Assembly (NCBI GenBank): GCA_963769905.1
Contig: CAVYNG010000002.1
Coordinates: 1,984,001-2,048,000 of the forward strand
DNA length: 64,000 nucleotides
Source of the DNA: Bog-756 sp963769905
GTDB taxonomy: Bacteria > Actinomycetota > Acidimicrobiia > Acidimicrobiales > RAAP-2
Direction: 5' to 3'
Of the stretch, positions 16,278-23,711 are shown one piece after another. The number at the start of each line of letters is the position of its first letter. The first letter of the stretch is position 1. A program made the translations under genes and the position numbers. The notes under the pieces are model-generated. The model was not told the DNA's origin. It ran no database searches and was given only the letters and a program-made list of their open reading frames with translations.

Positions 16278-16913
16278 TCAGCTGCGCTTCAGCCAGGCCG
16301 CACGGAGCTCGGGGCCCCGGGTGACCCACTCCTCGGAGGTCATCGCGTAGCGAACGTGGTCCTCCCACTCGCCGTTGATCTCGAGATAGCCGAGCGCGAC
16401 GCCTTCGTTCCGGAGGCCCAGCTTCTCGACGACCCGCCGGCTCGGGTAGTTGCGCGGGATGATCGCGACCTCGATCCGGTGGAGCCGTAGCGTCTCGAAC
16501 GCGAACTGCAACACGACCACGACTGCCTCGGGCACCAGACCGGCCCCCGCCAGCTCCTCGTCGACCCAGTAGCCGATCGCGCCGTTCTGGAAGGGACCCC
16601 GCTGGATGGACGAGAGGGTGATCTCGCCGGCGAAGCGCCCTTCCACGAAGATGCCGAACCCGAAACCGGTTCCGAGCTGGCGCTCCCGCTCGCGCATCGT
16701 GCAACGTGCGGCGAAGCTCGCGGCGTCCTCGGGCGGCAGCGGCGCGCCCTTGGAGCGCGGCTCCCAAGGAACCAGCCACGAGCGGCAGCGCGCACGGACC
16801 GCGAGCCAGGCGTCGTAGTCGCTCTCGACAAGGGTCGCCAGGCGAACGCGCCAGCCCGGCAGCTCGAGCGAGCGCACGACCTGCGAGCCGTGCGAACGGA
16901 GACCGTGGCTCAC
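16278..16913 (-). CDS. GNAT-family N-acetyltransferase (RimJ/RimL-like)
   Basis: Acetyl-CoA-dependent acetyltransferase of 211 residues. The core shows GFGIFVEGRFAGEITL, then GAIGYWVDEELAGAGL for the acetyl-CoA pyrophosphate loop, and HRIEVAIIPRNYPSRRV with VEKLGLRNEG near the C-terminus, the classic pattern of RimJ/RimL-type enzymes that acetylate ribosomal protein N-termini or small amines. GTG 16913 is chosen for the GGGGGGA ribosome site just upstream and because longer versions add unrelated sequence. It stands alone between two oppositely or distantly placed genes. Confidence 0.88.
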   Translation of the reverse strand: MSHGLRSHGSQVVRSLELPGWRVRLATLVESDYDAWLAVRARCRSWLVPWEPRSKGAPLPPEDAASFAARCTMRERERQLGTGFGFGIFVEGRFAGEITLSSIQRGPFQNGAIGYWVDEELAGAGLVPEAVVVVLQFAFETLRLHRIEVAIIPRNYPSRRVVEKLGLRNEGVALGYLEINGEWEDHVRYAMTSEEWVTRGPELRAAWLKRS

Positions 16914-17008
16914 GATTCCCCCCGAAGGAGCAGTCGAACTCCCATCGACGCATGGTAGGTCACCGGAACCCGGGCAGGAGGAGACCGGTCGCGGCTCCAG
17001 TGGACGGT

Positions 17009-17031
17009 GCCACGCCGCGGGCGGGCGTGGC
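17009..17031 (-). terminator. Inverted repeat downstream of the GT-C-like gene
   Basis: GCCACGCC and GGCGTGGC pair perfectly around a 7-nt loop, about 100 bp beyond the stop of the gene ending at 17133. The surrounding 219-bp spacer 16914-17132 holds no gene that I can support. No T-run is present, so terminator function is tentative. Confidence 0.35.
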
Positions 17032-17132
17032 GCTGTGCTCCGTAGCCGGTTCGCCACGGACCATGACCGGCCGGCTGATCAGCGGAACCCGCGGTGCCGG
17101 TGAGCGGGGAGCGCCCTACTCCGCGTGACCGG

Positions 17133-18893
17133 TCAGCCGAAGGCGATCTGCCGGGGCGTCATCGTTCTTTGCGGGACGACCGCGTCGAAGAAGCCGGCGC
17201 GCACGATCGAGTACGGGATGCCCCTCGAATCGAGCGACCCGACGAATGCCTGCTCGGGGATGTAAGCCGTCTGCAGGTTGCCGGTGCCGAATTGGGGGGC
17301 TGCGGCGGCGATGGCGGACGGTGGGACGAACAGCCAGGCGGGTTGCGGCGTGTCGGCGACCATCTCCGCGATCGACGTCGACCTGACCTGGTCCCAGGGG
17401 ACCGGAGAGAAGTGCAGGGCTCCGTCGGAGAGGAGGTCGAGCTTGTAGGCGACCCAGTAGTTGGCGTATCCCACCCGGATACCGTGTTGCTCGAGGATGC
17501 CGATCTCCCGATCCGTGGAGGCGTTCGGGTTCGCCGAGAGCACGCCGGAGGGATTGCCCTTGACCACCCAGCTGAAGCCGACCCCCGCCGACGAAAGGAC
17601 CACCGCCACGAGGAGCGAGACACCGGCGCGGGCCACGCGCCGCGCACGATCCGGAGCCGAGGTCCGCGAGTGCGTGTGGGACCGGATCATCGGGACGATC
17701 AGACGCGCCACTCGCTCGCACCCCATCACGATGATCAGAGCCGCCAGCGGCGGGAGGTACTCCGAGTAGCGACCGTCGTACCACCAGGCCCCGAGCGGGT
17801 TGAGGGCGTAGAGCAACGGGAACGCGACGACCCCGGCGGCGATCGCCCGGCCCCGCCCCCCCTGGAACAAGCAGACGGCAACCGAGACGAGCAGCGCCCC
17901 GAAGACGAGGACCACGCTGACGAGACCCAGAGCGCCCGGCAACAGCGGGACCCCGGTGATGTTCCGATGCACGCCGAGCTGGAGCGGGAGGACGTCCACG
18001 AAGAAGACGCGAAGATGACTGAGGTAGCCACCGCTCCCCGCGAGTGTGACCCGCGAGGCGTCGAGCGATCGGAAGCCGTCGGGGATGTTCGACCACAGCC
18101 ACGGCAGGGCCCCGATCGCGGTCCCGATCAGGGTCGCCCCGATCCGCGGTACCCAAAAGCGCGGGCCGCGGGCTGGCCAGGTACCGACGACCGCAGCGAG
18201 GAAGAGGGGGATCGCGGGGACCAGGAAGAAGGTCATCTCGGGGGACGCCCACCACCCGATCCCTGCGAGTAGGCCGAATGCCGTTACGTCGAGCACGGCC
18301 GTCCGCCCGTCGAGGATGCGGAGCGACATGAGCAAGGTGGCGACGCCCACCGCAAGCGTCAGGTTGCGGAACCCGTACTCGGTGGTATCGGTGAGGCCGA
18401 ACATCGGTACCGTCCACACGACCACGCCGGCCAGCGCGGCGAGCCACCGGTCCTCGACCAGGCGAAGGGCGGCGCGCCAGGTGAGGACCGCGGTCGCCGC
18501 CATGAGGATCGCAGGTGTGAGAGTGAGGGAGAGCGCGCTCTGGCGCGTGACCGCGAGCACCGCAGCCACCACGAACGGCTCGACCCCTCCGTAGCCCTGT
18601 CCCCAATAGAACGCGGTGAAGTGGCCGTGGAGGATCTCCCTCGCCATGAGACCGGCGACCGCCTGGTCGGAGTCGATCGAGATGTGCGTGACCACCCAGG
18701 CCCGGCCGACCGTTCCGGCGAGGATCCCAACAGCCACCAGGGTCCAGCCGATCAACGGCCAGAGCAGTCCGCGGCGGCGGGGCGCCGGAACCGTCGGCGC
18801 GGGGGAAGCCGGCTCCTGAGCCGTGGTCTCGGGGGCCGCGGTCTCGACGGAGGCGGTCTCGGTGATCGGATCCACTTGGACCTGTATCGTCAT
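17133..18893 (-). CDS. Polytopic membrane protein, GT-C glycosyltransferase-like
   Basis: Integral membrane protein of 586 residues with roughly ten hydrophobic helices. After a Pro/Thr/Glu-rich cytoplasmic start, the first extracytoplasmic loop reads ISIDSDQAVAG, with acidic D74 and D76 placed like the DxD/DE motif of GT-C enzymes that use polyprenyl-linked sugars. The C-terminal 100 residues are soluble and face the outside. No Pfam family can be named with certainty. ATG 18893 is selected since sequence further upstream lacks coding character. The polyprenyl-type glycosyltransferase at 13127 could provide its donor. Confidence 0.75.
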   Translation of the reverse strand: MTIQVQVDPITETASVETAAPETTAQEPASPAPTVPAPRRRGLLWPLIGWTLVAVGILAGTVGRAWVVTHISIDSDQAVAGLMAREILHGHFTAFYWGQGYGGVEPFVVAAVLAVTRQSALSLTLTPAILMAATAVLTWRAALRLVEDRWLAALAGVVVWTVPMFGLTDTTEYGFRNLTLAVGVATLLMSLRILDGRTAVLDVTAFGLLAGIGWWASPEMTFFLVPAIPLFLAAVVGTWPARGPRFWVPRIGATLIGTAIGALPWLWSNIPDGFRSLDASRVTLAGSGGYLSHLRVFFVDVLPLQLGVHRNITGVPLLPGALGLVSVVLVFGALLVSVAVCLFQGGRGRAIAAGVVAFPLLYALNPLGAWWYDGRYSEYLPPLAALIIVMGCERVARLIVPMIRSHTHSRTSAPDRARRVARAGVSLLVAVVLSSAGVGFSWVVKGNPSGVLSANPNASTDREIGILEQHGIRVGYANYWVAYKLDLLSDGALHFSPVPWDQVRSTSIAEMVADTPQPAWLFVPPSAIAAAAPQFGTGNLQTAYIPEQAFVGSLDSRGIPYSIVRAGFFDAVVPQRTMTPRQIAFG

Positions 18894-19206
18894 TCGACGG
18901 TCGACTCGACAGCCTTTGGGTTCCGGACGCTGATCGTGACTCCGACGCACGAGCGACCTCGGCGGGGTTGCACCCACCCTCCCTGCCGACATGAGCCGAC
19001 GCACGTGGCGTCTCCGCATCGTAGACCGGCAACGGAGCGCTTCTGGTGGCAGCACCCCGCGTGAACAGGGGTTGCGCACCCTTCAAACAACCCGTGGCAG
19101 GAAGCGCTCGGACGGCAACTGGCTACATCACCCGATTGCGGGCCGACGCCGTCCTGTTGTCTCTTGGCCCCGCTCCGTCACCGCTCGTGCGCGACGGGCT
19201 CGGTTC
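18894..19206. other. 313-bp gene-free spacer with nested and alternative inverted repeats
   Basis: No credible gene is present. The outer repeat GAGCGCTTC at 19035-19043 pairs with 19101-19109. Inside it, GCACCCC at 19052-19058 can pair with GGGGTTGC at 19068-19075 with one bulge, while GGGTTG at 19069-19074 can instead pair with CAACCC at 19088-19093. The two inner stems exclude each other. The spacer lies downstream of the Tat-exported protein gene and upstream of the GT-C-like gene, both on the minus strand. Confidence 0.5.
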
Positions 19207-20241
19207 CTAGGCGATGAACCCCGTCGCGTCGAAGACCACGTCCGTCGTCCCCGCGGCGAAAATGTCCATCACCCCAGTATTCGACAGCCGGACGGTCACA
19301 CCGTTGGCGATGACCTGTCCCACCACATAGTTGATGGAGGAGGCCGTGGGTCGCGACGCGCCGCCGGGGAAGAGCGTCAGGTAACCCGCAGCTGCGGGGT
19401 TCACGACGGTGATGTTGCCGATGACCGCGACGGCTCCCGCAGGAATCGACACGCCCCCCACCGACTCACCGGTGACCTGGAGTCCGTATGCCGTGCCGCC
19501 GGCGATGGGAGTCCCCTTGTTGATCGCCGCCGGGTTCAGGGGGCGGGTGTCGAGGATGCGAATCGGGCCCGGCAACATGCAGATCGCGCCTTGCGCGAAG
19601 GCGGACGGGCCGGTGAGCGCGACCCACTTCCCCGCGGCATTCGAGTAGTGGAGTGTGCCGTCGCTGAGGACGATGAACGAGCCCGGAAGTGGCTTGGAGT
19701 TGCCGACACCTCCCGTCGGAAGGGTGGTCGTCGAAATGGGCGCGAGGTAGAGCGAAGGGTGACCGGCGTTGGATGCCTCGACTCCCGGGAGCCAACTGCC
19801 GTTCCCCACGCCCTGCACGCCGGCGATCCCGGTGGTGTTCGAGCCGTTCGACGTACCCTGCACGCCCGCGAGCCCTGTCCCTTTGACCCCGATCGATCCG
19901 AACGTGGAATCGCCGATGGCAGTTCCCTCGACTGCAATGACAGGATTGATGCTGGCCCCGGCGCCGAGTGTCGTCGACACTCCGAAACCGTTGCCTCCGG
20001 TCAGGGAGGTGAGCCCCGAACCGGCCGTGTTGTCGTCGCCGACCAGCAACGCGCTGCCCGGAGTCGCACCGGCGGGTGACGCAGTCAGCGCGTTGGCCAC
20101 TGCCGCGGTTCCCACCGCAGCGACCCCGGCAGCCCCCAACTGGAAGAGCTTGCGCCGGCTCGTCGCCTTCCCGCTCAACTCCTCAGGAGAATAGCTGCCT
20201 TCGCTGTCGGTATCGTCGATCACCTCGAACCCGTCGGACAT
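19207..20241 (-). CDS. Tat-exported protein with C-terminal actinobacterial beta domain
   Basis: Secreted protein of 344 residues. An acidic start is followed at about residue 28 by a twin-arginine signal, TSRRKLFQLGAAGVAAVG, then an alanine-rich cleavage region. The middle is Gly/Thr/Ser-rich with loosely repeated GVxGTG-like units. The last 130 residues form a beta-rich module beginning IRILDTRP and ending TTDVVFDATGFI, a domain seen on many actinobacterial surface proteins, often beside cell-wall enzymes. No catalytic motif is visible. ATG 20241 has AGGAGG about 8 nt upstream. It is probably a surface or extracellular matrix protein exported folded. Confidence 0.8.
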   Translation of the reverse strand: MSDGFEVIDDTDSEGSYSPEELSGKATSRRKLFQLGAAGVAAVGTAAVANALTASPAGATPGSALLVGDDNTAGSGLTSLTGGNGFGVSTTLGAGASINPVIAVEGTAIGDSTFGSIGVKGTGLAGVQGTSNGSNTTGIAGVQGVGNGSWLPGVEASNAGHPSLYLAPISTTTLPTGGVGNSKPLPGSFIVLSDGTLHYSNAAGKWVALTGPSAFAQGAICMLPGPIRILDTRPLNPAAINKGTPIAGGTAYGLQVTGESVGGVSIPAGAVAVIGNITVVNPAAAGYLTLFPGGASRPTASSINYVVGQVIANGVTVRLSNTGVMDIFAAGTTDVVFDATGFIA

Positions 20242-20311
20242 GCCTTCCTCCTTGGTCGGAGTCTCTATCGGAGCCACCCTTCGGGAGGCGACTTTACGTC
20301 AGGCGGACCTC

Positions 20312-20326
20312 GAGATCGCGGATCTC
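20312..20326 (-). terminator. Small hairpin just after the Fic gene
   Basis: GAGATC, a 3-nt loop, then GATCTC. It starts 10 nt beyond the Fic stop codon on the minus strand. Six base pairs and no T-run make it a weak candidate. Confidence 0.3.
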
Positions 20327-20335
20327 CGGACGCTC

Positions 20336-21451
20336 TCAGTCCGGCGGTTCCACCATGGTGGCAGCGGCTCCGAGCTCCGCTTCGATCCTGTCGACGGCTG
20401 ACTTGACCTCAGGTGCGGGACGGTAGGAAGGACGGGCCGGAGTCGTCGGATCCTGGGTGCGCGAACGCTCGAGGATCCCCATGGTCACCAGGTGCTCGGC
20501 AGCCACGACCGCGTCCTCGTAGGCCAAGCCGATGTCGACCGCTACCTCGTCGAGTCGGCCCGATCGTCGGAGCCAGGTCGCCGTGACCAACTCGGGCGCA
20601 GGTGCCGGCAGTTGGAACTCCGATCCGATCGAAGCGAGCAGAGCGACCACCACCCGGAGCCGCAGCTGCGTCAGCCGTGCGCCGGCGGTGGAGAGCTCGA
20701 TGAGGAATGCGGCGCTCGGTCCGACGTCGCGCTCTTTGAGGAGAGGCACCCAGTCGTCCTGGTGGTAGCGGAATTGCTCGATCGCTCCCCAGTCGACCGT
20801 CCTCGGCATGTCCTCTCCGGTCAACAAGAGGTAGAGCAGGCGTGCCACCCTGCCGTTGCCGTCCGCGAAGGGATGGATCTCCCCGAGGACGTAGAGCATC
20901 CACGCGGCCCGGACCGTCGCCGGTTCGGATGGCGAGCTCGCGACCGCGACGGCCGACTCCAGCAGGGCGCGACAGCGATCCCGCGGCGGTGCCGGGTAGG
21001 GGGCCACCGGAAGGTTGCCGTCGAATTCGACGGCCCGGATCATCCCGGGGTTCGACTCGTCGGGGTTGTCCATCCGTCCCTCGGTCAGGGCGTTGAGTAC
21101 ATACGGCGTCTCGGAGCGAAGAGCGGGCGGCCGGTCGTAACCGAGTTGGATGATCGCAAGGCGGCTGTCCACGTACCGGTACGCCGCGGCGACACCCTTG
21201 ATTCGCTCGCGGTCGGCGGTTGCAAGGAAGTCCCGTGGCGGAGGGACGACCGATGGACCCGATCCCCCTCGTGTCGAGGGGCGGACGTTGGCAACAGCAG
21301 CGATCGTGGTTCTCAGTGCGAGGCGGGTGATGAGGCGTGCCGCGGCCGTAGGGGCGTCGACCAGGGCGGTGTCGAGTCGCAAATGCTCGTCCCGGTGCTC
21401 GGAAAGCAGCGTCGGTGAGACCCGGGGGACCAGGGGAAGGTCGTCGCTCAC
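20336..21451 (-). CDS. Fic family protein
   Basis: Protein of 371 residues with a Fic core. The active-site motif HPFADGNGRVAR at about 194-205 fits HPFxxGNGxxxR, the arrangement that transfers AMP or another phosphate-containing group to a hydroxyl of a target protein. A winged-helix-like C-terminal region follows (LVTMGILERS). I see no clear inhibitory [S/T]xxxE[G/N] helix motif. Its GTG start overlaps the stop of the upstream VOC gene (GTGA), so the two are made together. The size and C-terminal DNA-binding-like region match the common chromosomal Fic/DOC proteins, whose targets are mostly unknown. Confidence 0.9.
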   Translation of the reverse strand: MSDDLPLVPRVSPTLLSEHRDEHLRLDTALVDAPTAAARLITRLALRTTIAAVANVRPSTRGGSGPSVVPPPRDFLATADRERIKGVAAAYRYVDSRLAIIQLGYDRPPALRSETPYVLNALTEGRMDNPDESNPGMIRAVEFDGNLPVAPYPAPPRDRCRALLESAVAVASSPSEPATVRAAWMLYVLGEIHPFADGNGRVARLLYLLLTGEDMPRTVDWGAIEQFRYHQDDWVPLLKERDVGPSAAFLIELSTAGARLTQLRLRVVVALLASIGSEFQLPAPAPELVTATWLRRSGRLDEVAVDIGLAYEDAVVAAEHLVTMGILERSRTQDPTTPARPSYRPAPEVKSAVDRIEAELGAAATMVEPPD

Positions 21452-21906
21452 CCGTCGCTGCCCGATTCGGACTCCTCGGAGGAGAAGACGAGCGTGGCGT
21501 CCGCTCCGAGCAGTCCGGAGGTCATGTGGGAGTCGACGTAGAAGAGAGCGTCACCGCGCTCGACGACTGCGGCGCCCGCCTCCTCGCAGCGGCGCCGAAG
21601 CGCCGCCAACTCTCCGGTCGAGCGGACGACGAAGTTGAGCTGGGACAGCCGCGGTTCGGGATTGCCGTGGGGGACACCGCGTCCGGTGTCGGTCGGACAG
21701 AGCAGGTTGATCACGACCCCTCCCCCCTGCACCTGGGCCACGTCGGCGTCGAGGGTGGGGTGGCGGAACGTCGGCTCCACCTCCAGACCGAAGATGGTGC
21801 CGAACAGCTCGAGACAGGGGGCGAGGTCCGCCACGGTGAACTCGATGGCGACAAGGTGCGGCGCGACCACGGCGCCATGATTTCTCGCGGTCCCGGCGTT
21901 GTCCAC
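21448..21906 (-). CDS. VOC (glyoxalase/bleomycin-resistance) superfamily protein
   Basis: Small protein of 152 residues with two beta-alpha-beta-beta-beta units. The start LVAIEFTVADLAPCLELFGTI is a typical VOC first strand and helix, and the second half has LSQLNFVVRSTGELAALRRR. Probable metal ligands are not conserved enough to assign a reaction. The frame starts at GTG 21906; a shorter start near the VOC core is possible. It overlaps the Fic gene by 4 bp and diverges from the first sulfotransferase, with only 38 bp between. A functional link to Fic is not established. Confidence 0.8.
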   Translation of the reverse strand: MDNAGTARNHGAVVAPHLVAIEFTVADLAPCLELFGTIFGLEVEPTFRHPTLDADVAQVQGGGVVINLLCPTDTGRGVPHGNPEPRLSQLNFVVRSTGELAALRRRCEEAGAAVVERGDALFYVDSHMTSGLLGADATLVFSSEESESGSDG

Positions 21907-21931
21907 ACGGTCGGCGGGGAGCCGCCGGACC

Positions 21932-21937
21932 TAGGAT
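21932..21937 (+). promoter_or_regulatory. Putative -10 box of the first sulfotransferase (leaderless)
   Basis: TAGGAT ends 7 nt before the GTG at 21945, and the surrounding CCTAGGATC is identical to that at 870-878. No ribosome site is seen. Confidence 0.5.
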
Positions 21938-21944
21938 CGCTCCG

Positions 21945-22820
21945 GTGGAGGACTTCCCAGACGGCCCCCGCGCCCTCTTCGTCCTCGGCTCGCCGCGTTC
22001 GGGCACGACGCTGGTCGGCAGCTACCTGGCATCGGGCGCTCAAGTGCTCGACCTCGGGGAGTACGGAGGGTTCCACCTCGCCCACACCGTCGCACCAACG
22101 ACACTCGGCGCCATGCCCGGCTCGTATCGGGAGCAGTACCTCGGTGACCTCGTGGACCACGCGCGCAGGTTCGCCGAGGAGGTCACGAGCTCGCAGGGGC
22201 GCGAGTGGTATTGCGACACCACCCCGTGGAACCTCCTGGTGGCCGATCAACTCGCCGCCCAACTGCCCGACGCCCTCTTCGTCCTGATGCTCCGGCACTA
22301 TTCGGGAACGGTCCAGAGCCTGCGCCGGTCGTTCGAATCGGGGTTCGCTTGGGCCGGCGAGACAGTGGCCGATTCGGCGCGGATCTGGACCCACTTCTAC
22401 CGTTCCGTCGACCGTGTCCCCCCGGCCCGGACCATCGCGGTGAGCTACGACGCGCTGACCTACGAACCCGAGACGGTCCTCGGCCTGTTGCGGGGGTGGC
22501 TGGACGAGCAGGGGTACCCGACCGACGACCTCGACCCCGGGCAGCTCGCGGTCAGCCACGCGCCACCCTCGAGCGGTCCACGACCGACGATCGGAGCACA
22601 CGGGGAGCGCGGCGTGGCGTTGCGCCCTGTCCAATCATTCGACCCGGAAGGTTGGAGTGGTGACATCCATCGCGCGGTGTTCCCTTTGGTCGAGGAGGTG
22701 CACCGGGACCTCTCGAGTCGATTCCCGACGGCGTATGTCCGGCCGGCACCGCCTGCCGCCCTCGCGGTTCGCCACGAGACCTACGGCTCCGCACCCTTTG
22801 ACGCGGAGCTGGCTTGGTAA
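21945..22820 (+). CDS. Sulfotransferase-family protein
   Basis: PAPS-dependent sulfotransferase-like protein of 291 residues. The 5'-phosphosulfate-binding loop is VLGSPRSGTTL with G15-T22, and the later RHYSGTVQSLRRSF corresponds to the 3'-phosphate-binding region. No signal peptide or membrane helix is present, so it would act on a precursor inside the cell. It overlaps a second sulfotransferase-like gene by 7 bp. The acceptor is unknown; the neighbouring glycosyltransferases suggest a glycan, but a lipid or protein is possible. Confidence 0.88.
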   Translation: MEDFPDGPRALFVLGSPRSGTTLVGSYLASGAQVLDLGEYGGFHLAHTVAPTTLGAMPGSYREQYLGDLVDHARRFAEEVTSSQGREWYCDTTPWNLLVADQLAAQLPDALFVLMLRHYSGTVQSLRRSFESGFAWAGETVADSARIWTHFYRSVDRVPPARTIAVSYDALTYEPETVLGLLRGWLDEQGYPTDDLDPGQLAVSHAPPSSGPRPTIGAHGERGVALRPVQSFDPEGWSGDIHRAVFPLVEEVHRDLSSRFPTAYVRPAPPAALAVRHETYGSAPFDAELAW

Positions 22821-23677
22821 GCCGCCCGGCGCGAGGCCCGGTGGTCATCGGCGGCGTCGGTGGCAGCGGCACCCGGATCGTCGCCGACATGGTGCGCGGG
22901 CTCGGCACCGACCTTGGCAATGACCTGAACGACTCGTCCGACAACCTCTGGGCCACCCTGCTCTTGCGCCGTCCGGTCTGGTACCGCGAGAACCGGTTGG
23001 ACGGTGGACACGAGATCGACCGCGCGCTCACCGTTCTCGAGAGAACGATGAACGGCCGGCTGGAGGTCGATGCCGCCGTCGAGCACCTGCTCGAGGGCGC
23101 TTCACACGAGCTGCGCGAGCAGGGCTTGAGCGAGGCGTGGACCCGGGCTCGGATCAAGAACATGATCGAGCGCCGTAGCTCGGGGGCGGTTCGAACATCG
23201 TGGGGTTGGAAGGAGCCAAATTCGCATGTGTACGTCGAGTTCATCGCGCGGCACTTCACCGACGCGCTGTACGTGCACGTGATCCGCCACGGTTTGGACA
23301 TGGCCTTCAGCACCAACCAGTGGCAGGTGCGCACCTGGGGTTGGCTCTTCGGCATCACCACCACCGACATCGTGGATCCCGCGACCTCGCTCGACTACTG
23401 GCTGAAGGCGAACCAGGCGGCCATGACCGTGGCGGCCCGCACGTTCGGCCCGAGGTTCCTGCTCGTCGACTACGACGCGCTCTGCGTGACCCCCGAGCGC
23501 GAGGCCAGGCGCATTGCGTCCTTCGTGGGCGCCGAGCCTTCATCAGCGGAGCTCACCCGCGTCGCCGGACCGGCACGAGCCCCCTACTCGTCCGGGCGTT
23601 GGCGGCGGTTCGGCATCGATCCCTTCCGACCGGACCAGCTCGCGGACGTCGCGGCGCTCGGGTTCGAGGTCGACTAG
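22814..23677 (+). CDS. Sulfotransferase-like P-loop protein
   Basis: Protein of 287 residues with a P-loop VIGGVGGSGTRIV near 10-23 and a C-terminal RWRRFGIDPFRPDQL, features of the bacterial sulfotransferase-like branch. The PAPS loop differs from the canonical PRSGTT form, so the donor is less certain than for its neighbour. The start is probably TTG 22814, overlapping the upstream gene by 7 bp; GTG 22841 just before the P-loop is the alternative. It is convergent with the glycosyltransferase-methyltransferase gene and ends 34 bp from it. Confidence 0.75.
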   Translation: MVSRPARGPVVIGGVGGSGTRIVADMVRGLGTDLGNDLNDSSDNLWATLLLRRPVWYRENRLDGGHEIDRALTVLERTMNGRLEVDAAVEHLLEGASHELREQGLSEAWTRARIKNMIERRSSGAVRTSWGWKEPNSHVYVEFIARHFTDALYVHVIRHGLDMAFSTNQWQVRTWGWLFGITTTDIVDPATSLDYWLKANQAAMTVAARTFGPRFLLVDYDALCVTPEREARRIASFVGAEPSSAELTRVAGPARAPYSSGRWRRFGIDPFRPDQLADVAALGFEVD

Positions 23678-23711
23678 CCGAGCCTCGTGGCCGACCCGCC
23701 GACCGGCGCCG

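Noticed and set aside
18890..19090. A 66-codon minus-strand frame rich in cysteine
   Set aside because: No ribosome site, no homology that I recognise, and it runs through the inverted-repeat spacer.
20336..21906. Classical toxin-antitoxin pair (Fic with antitoxin)
   Set aside because: The upstream protein is a VOC-fold protein, not a known Fic antitoxin, so the term is not justified; kept only as a question.
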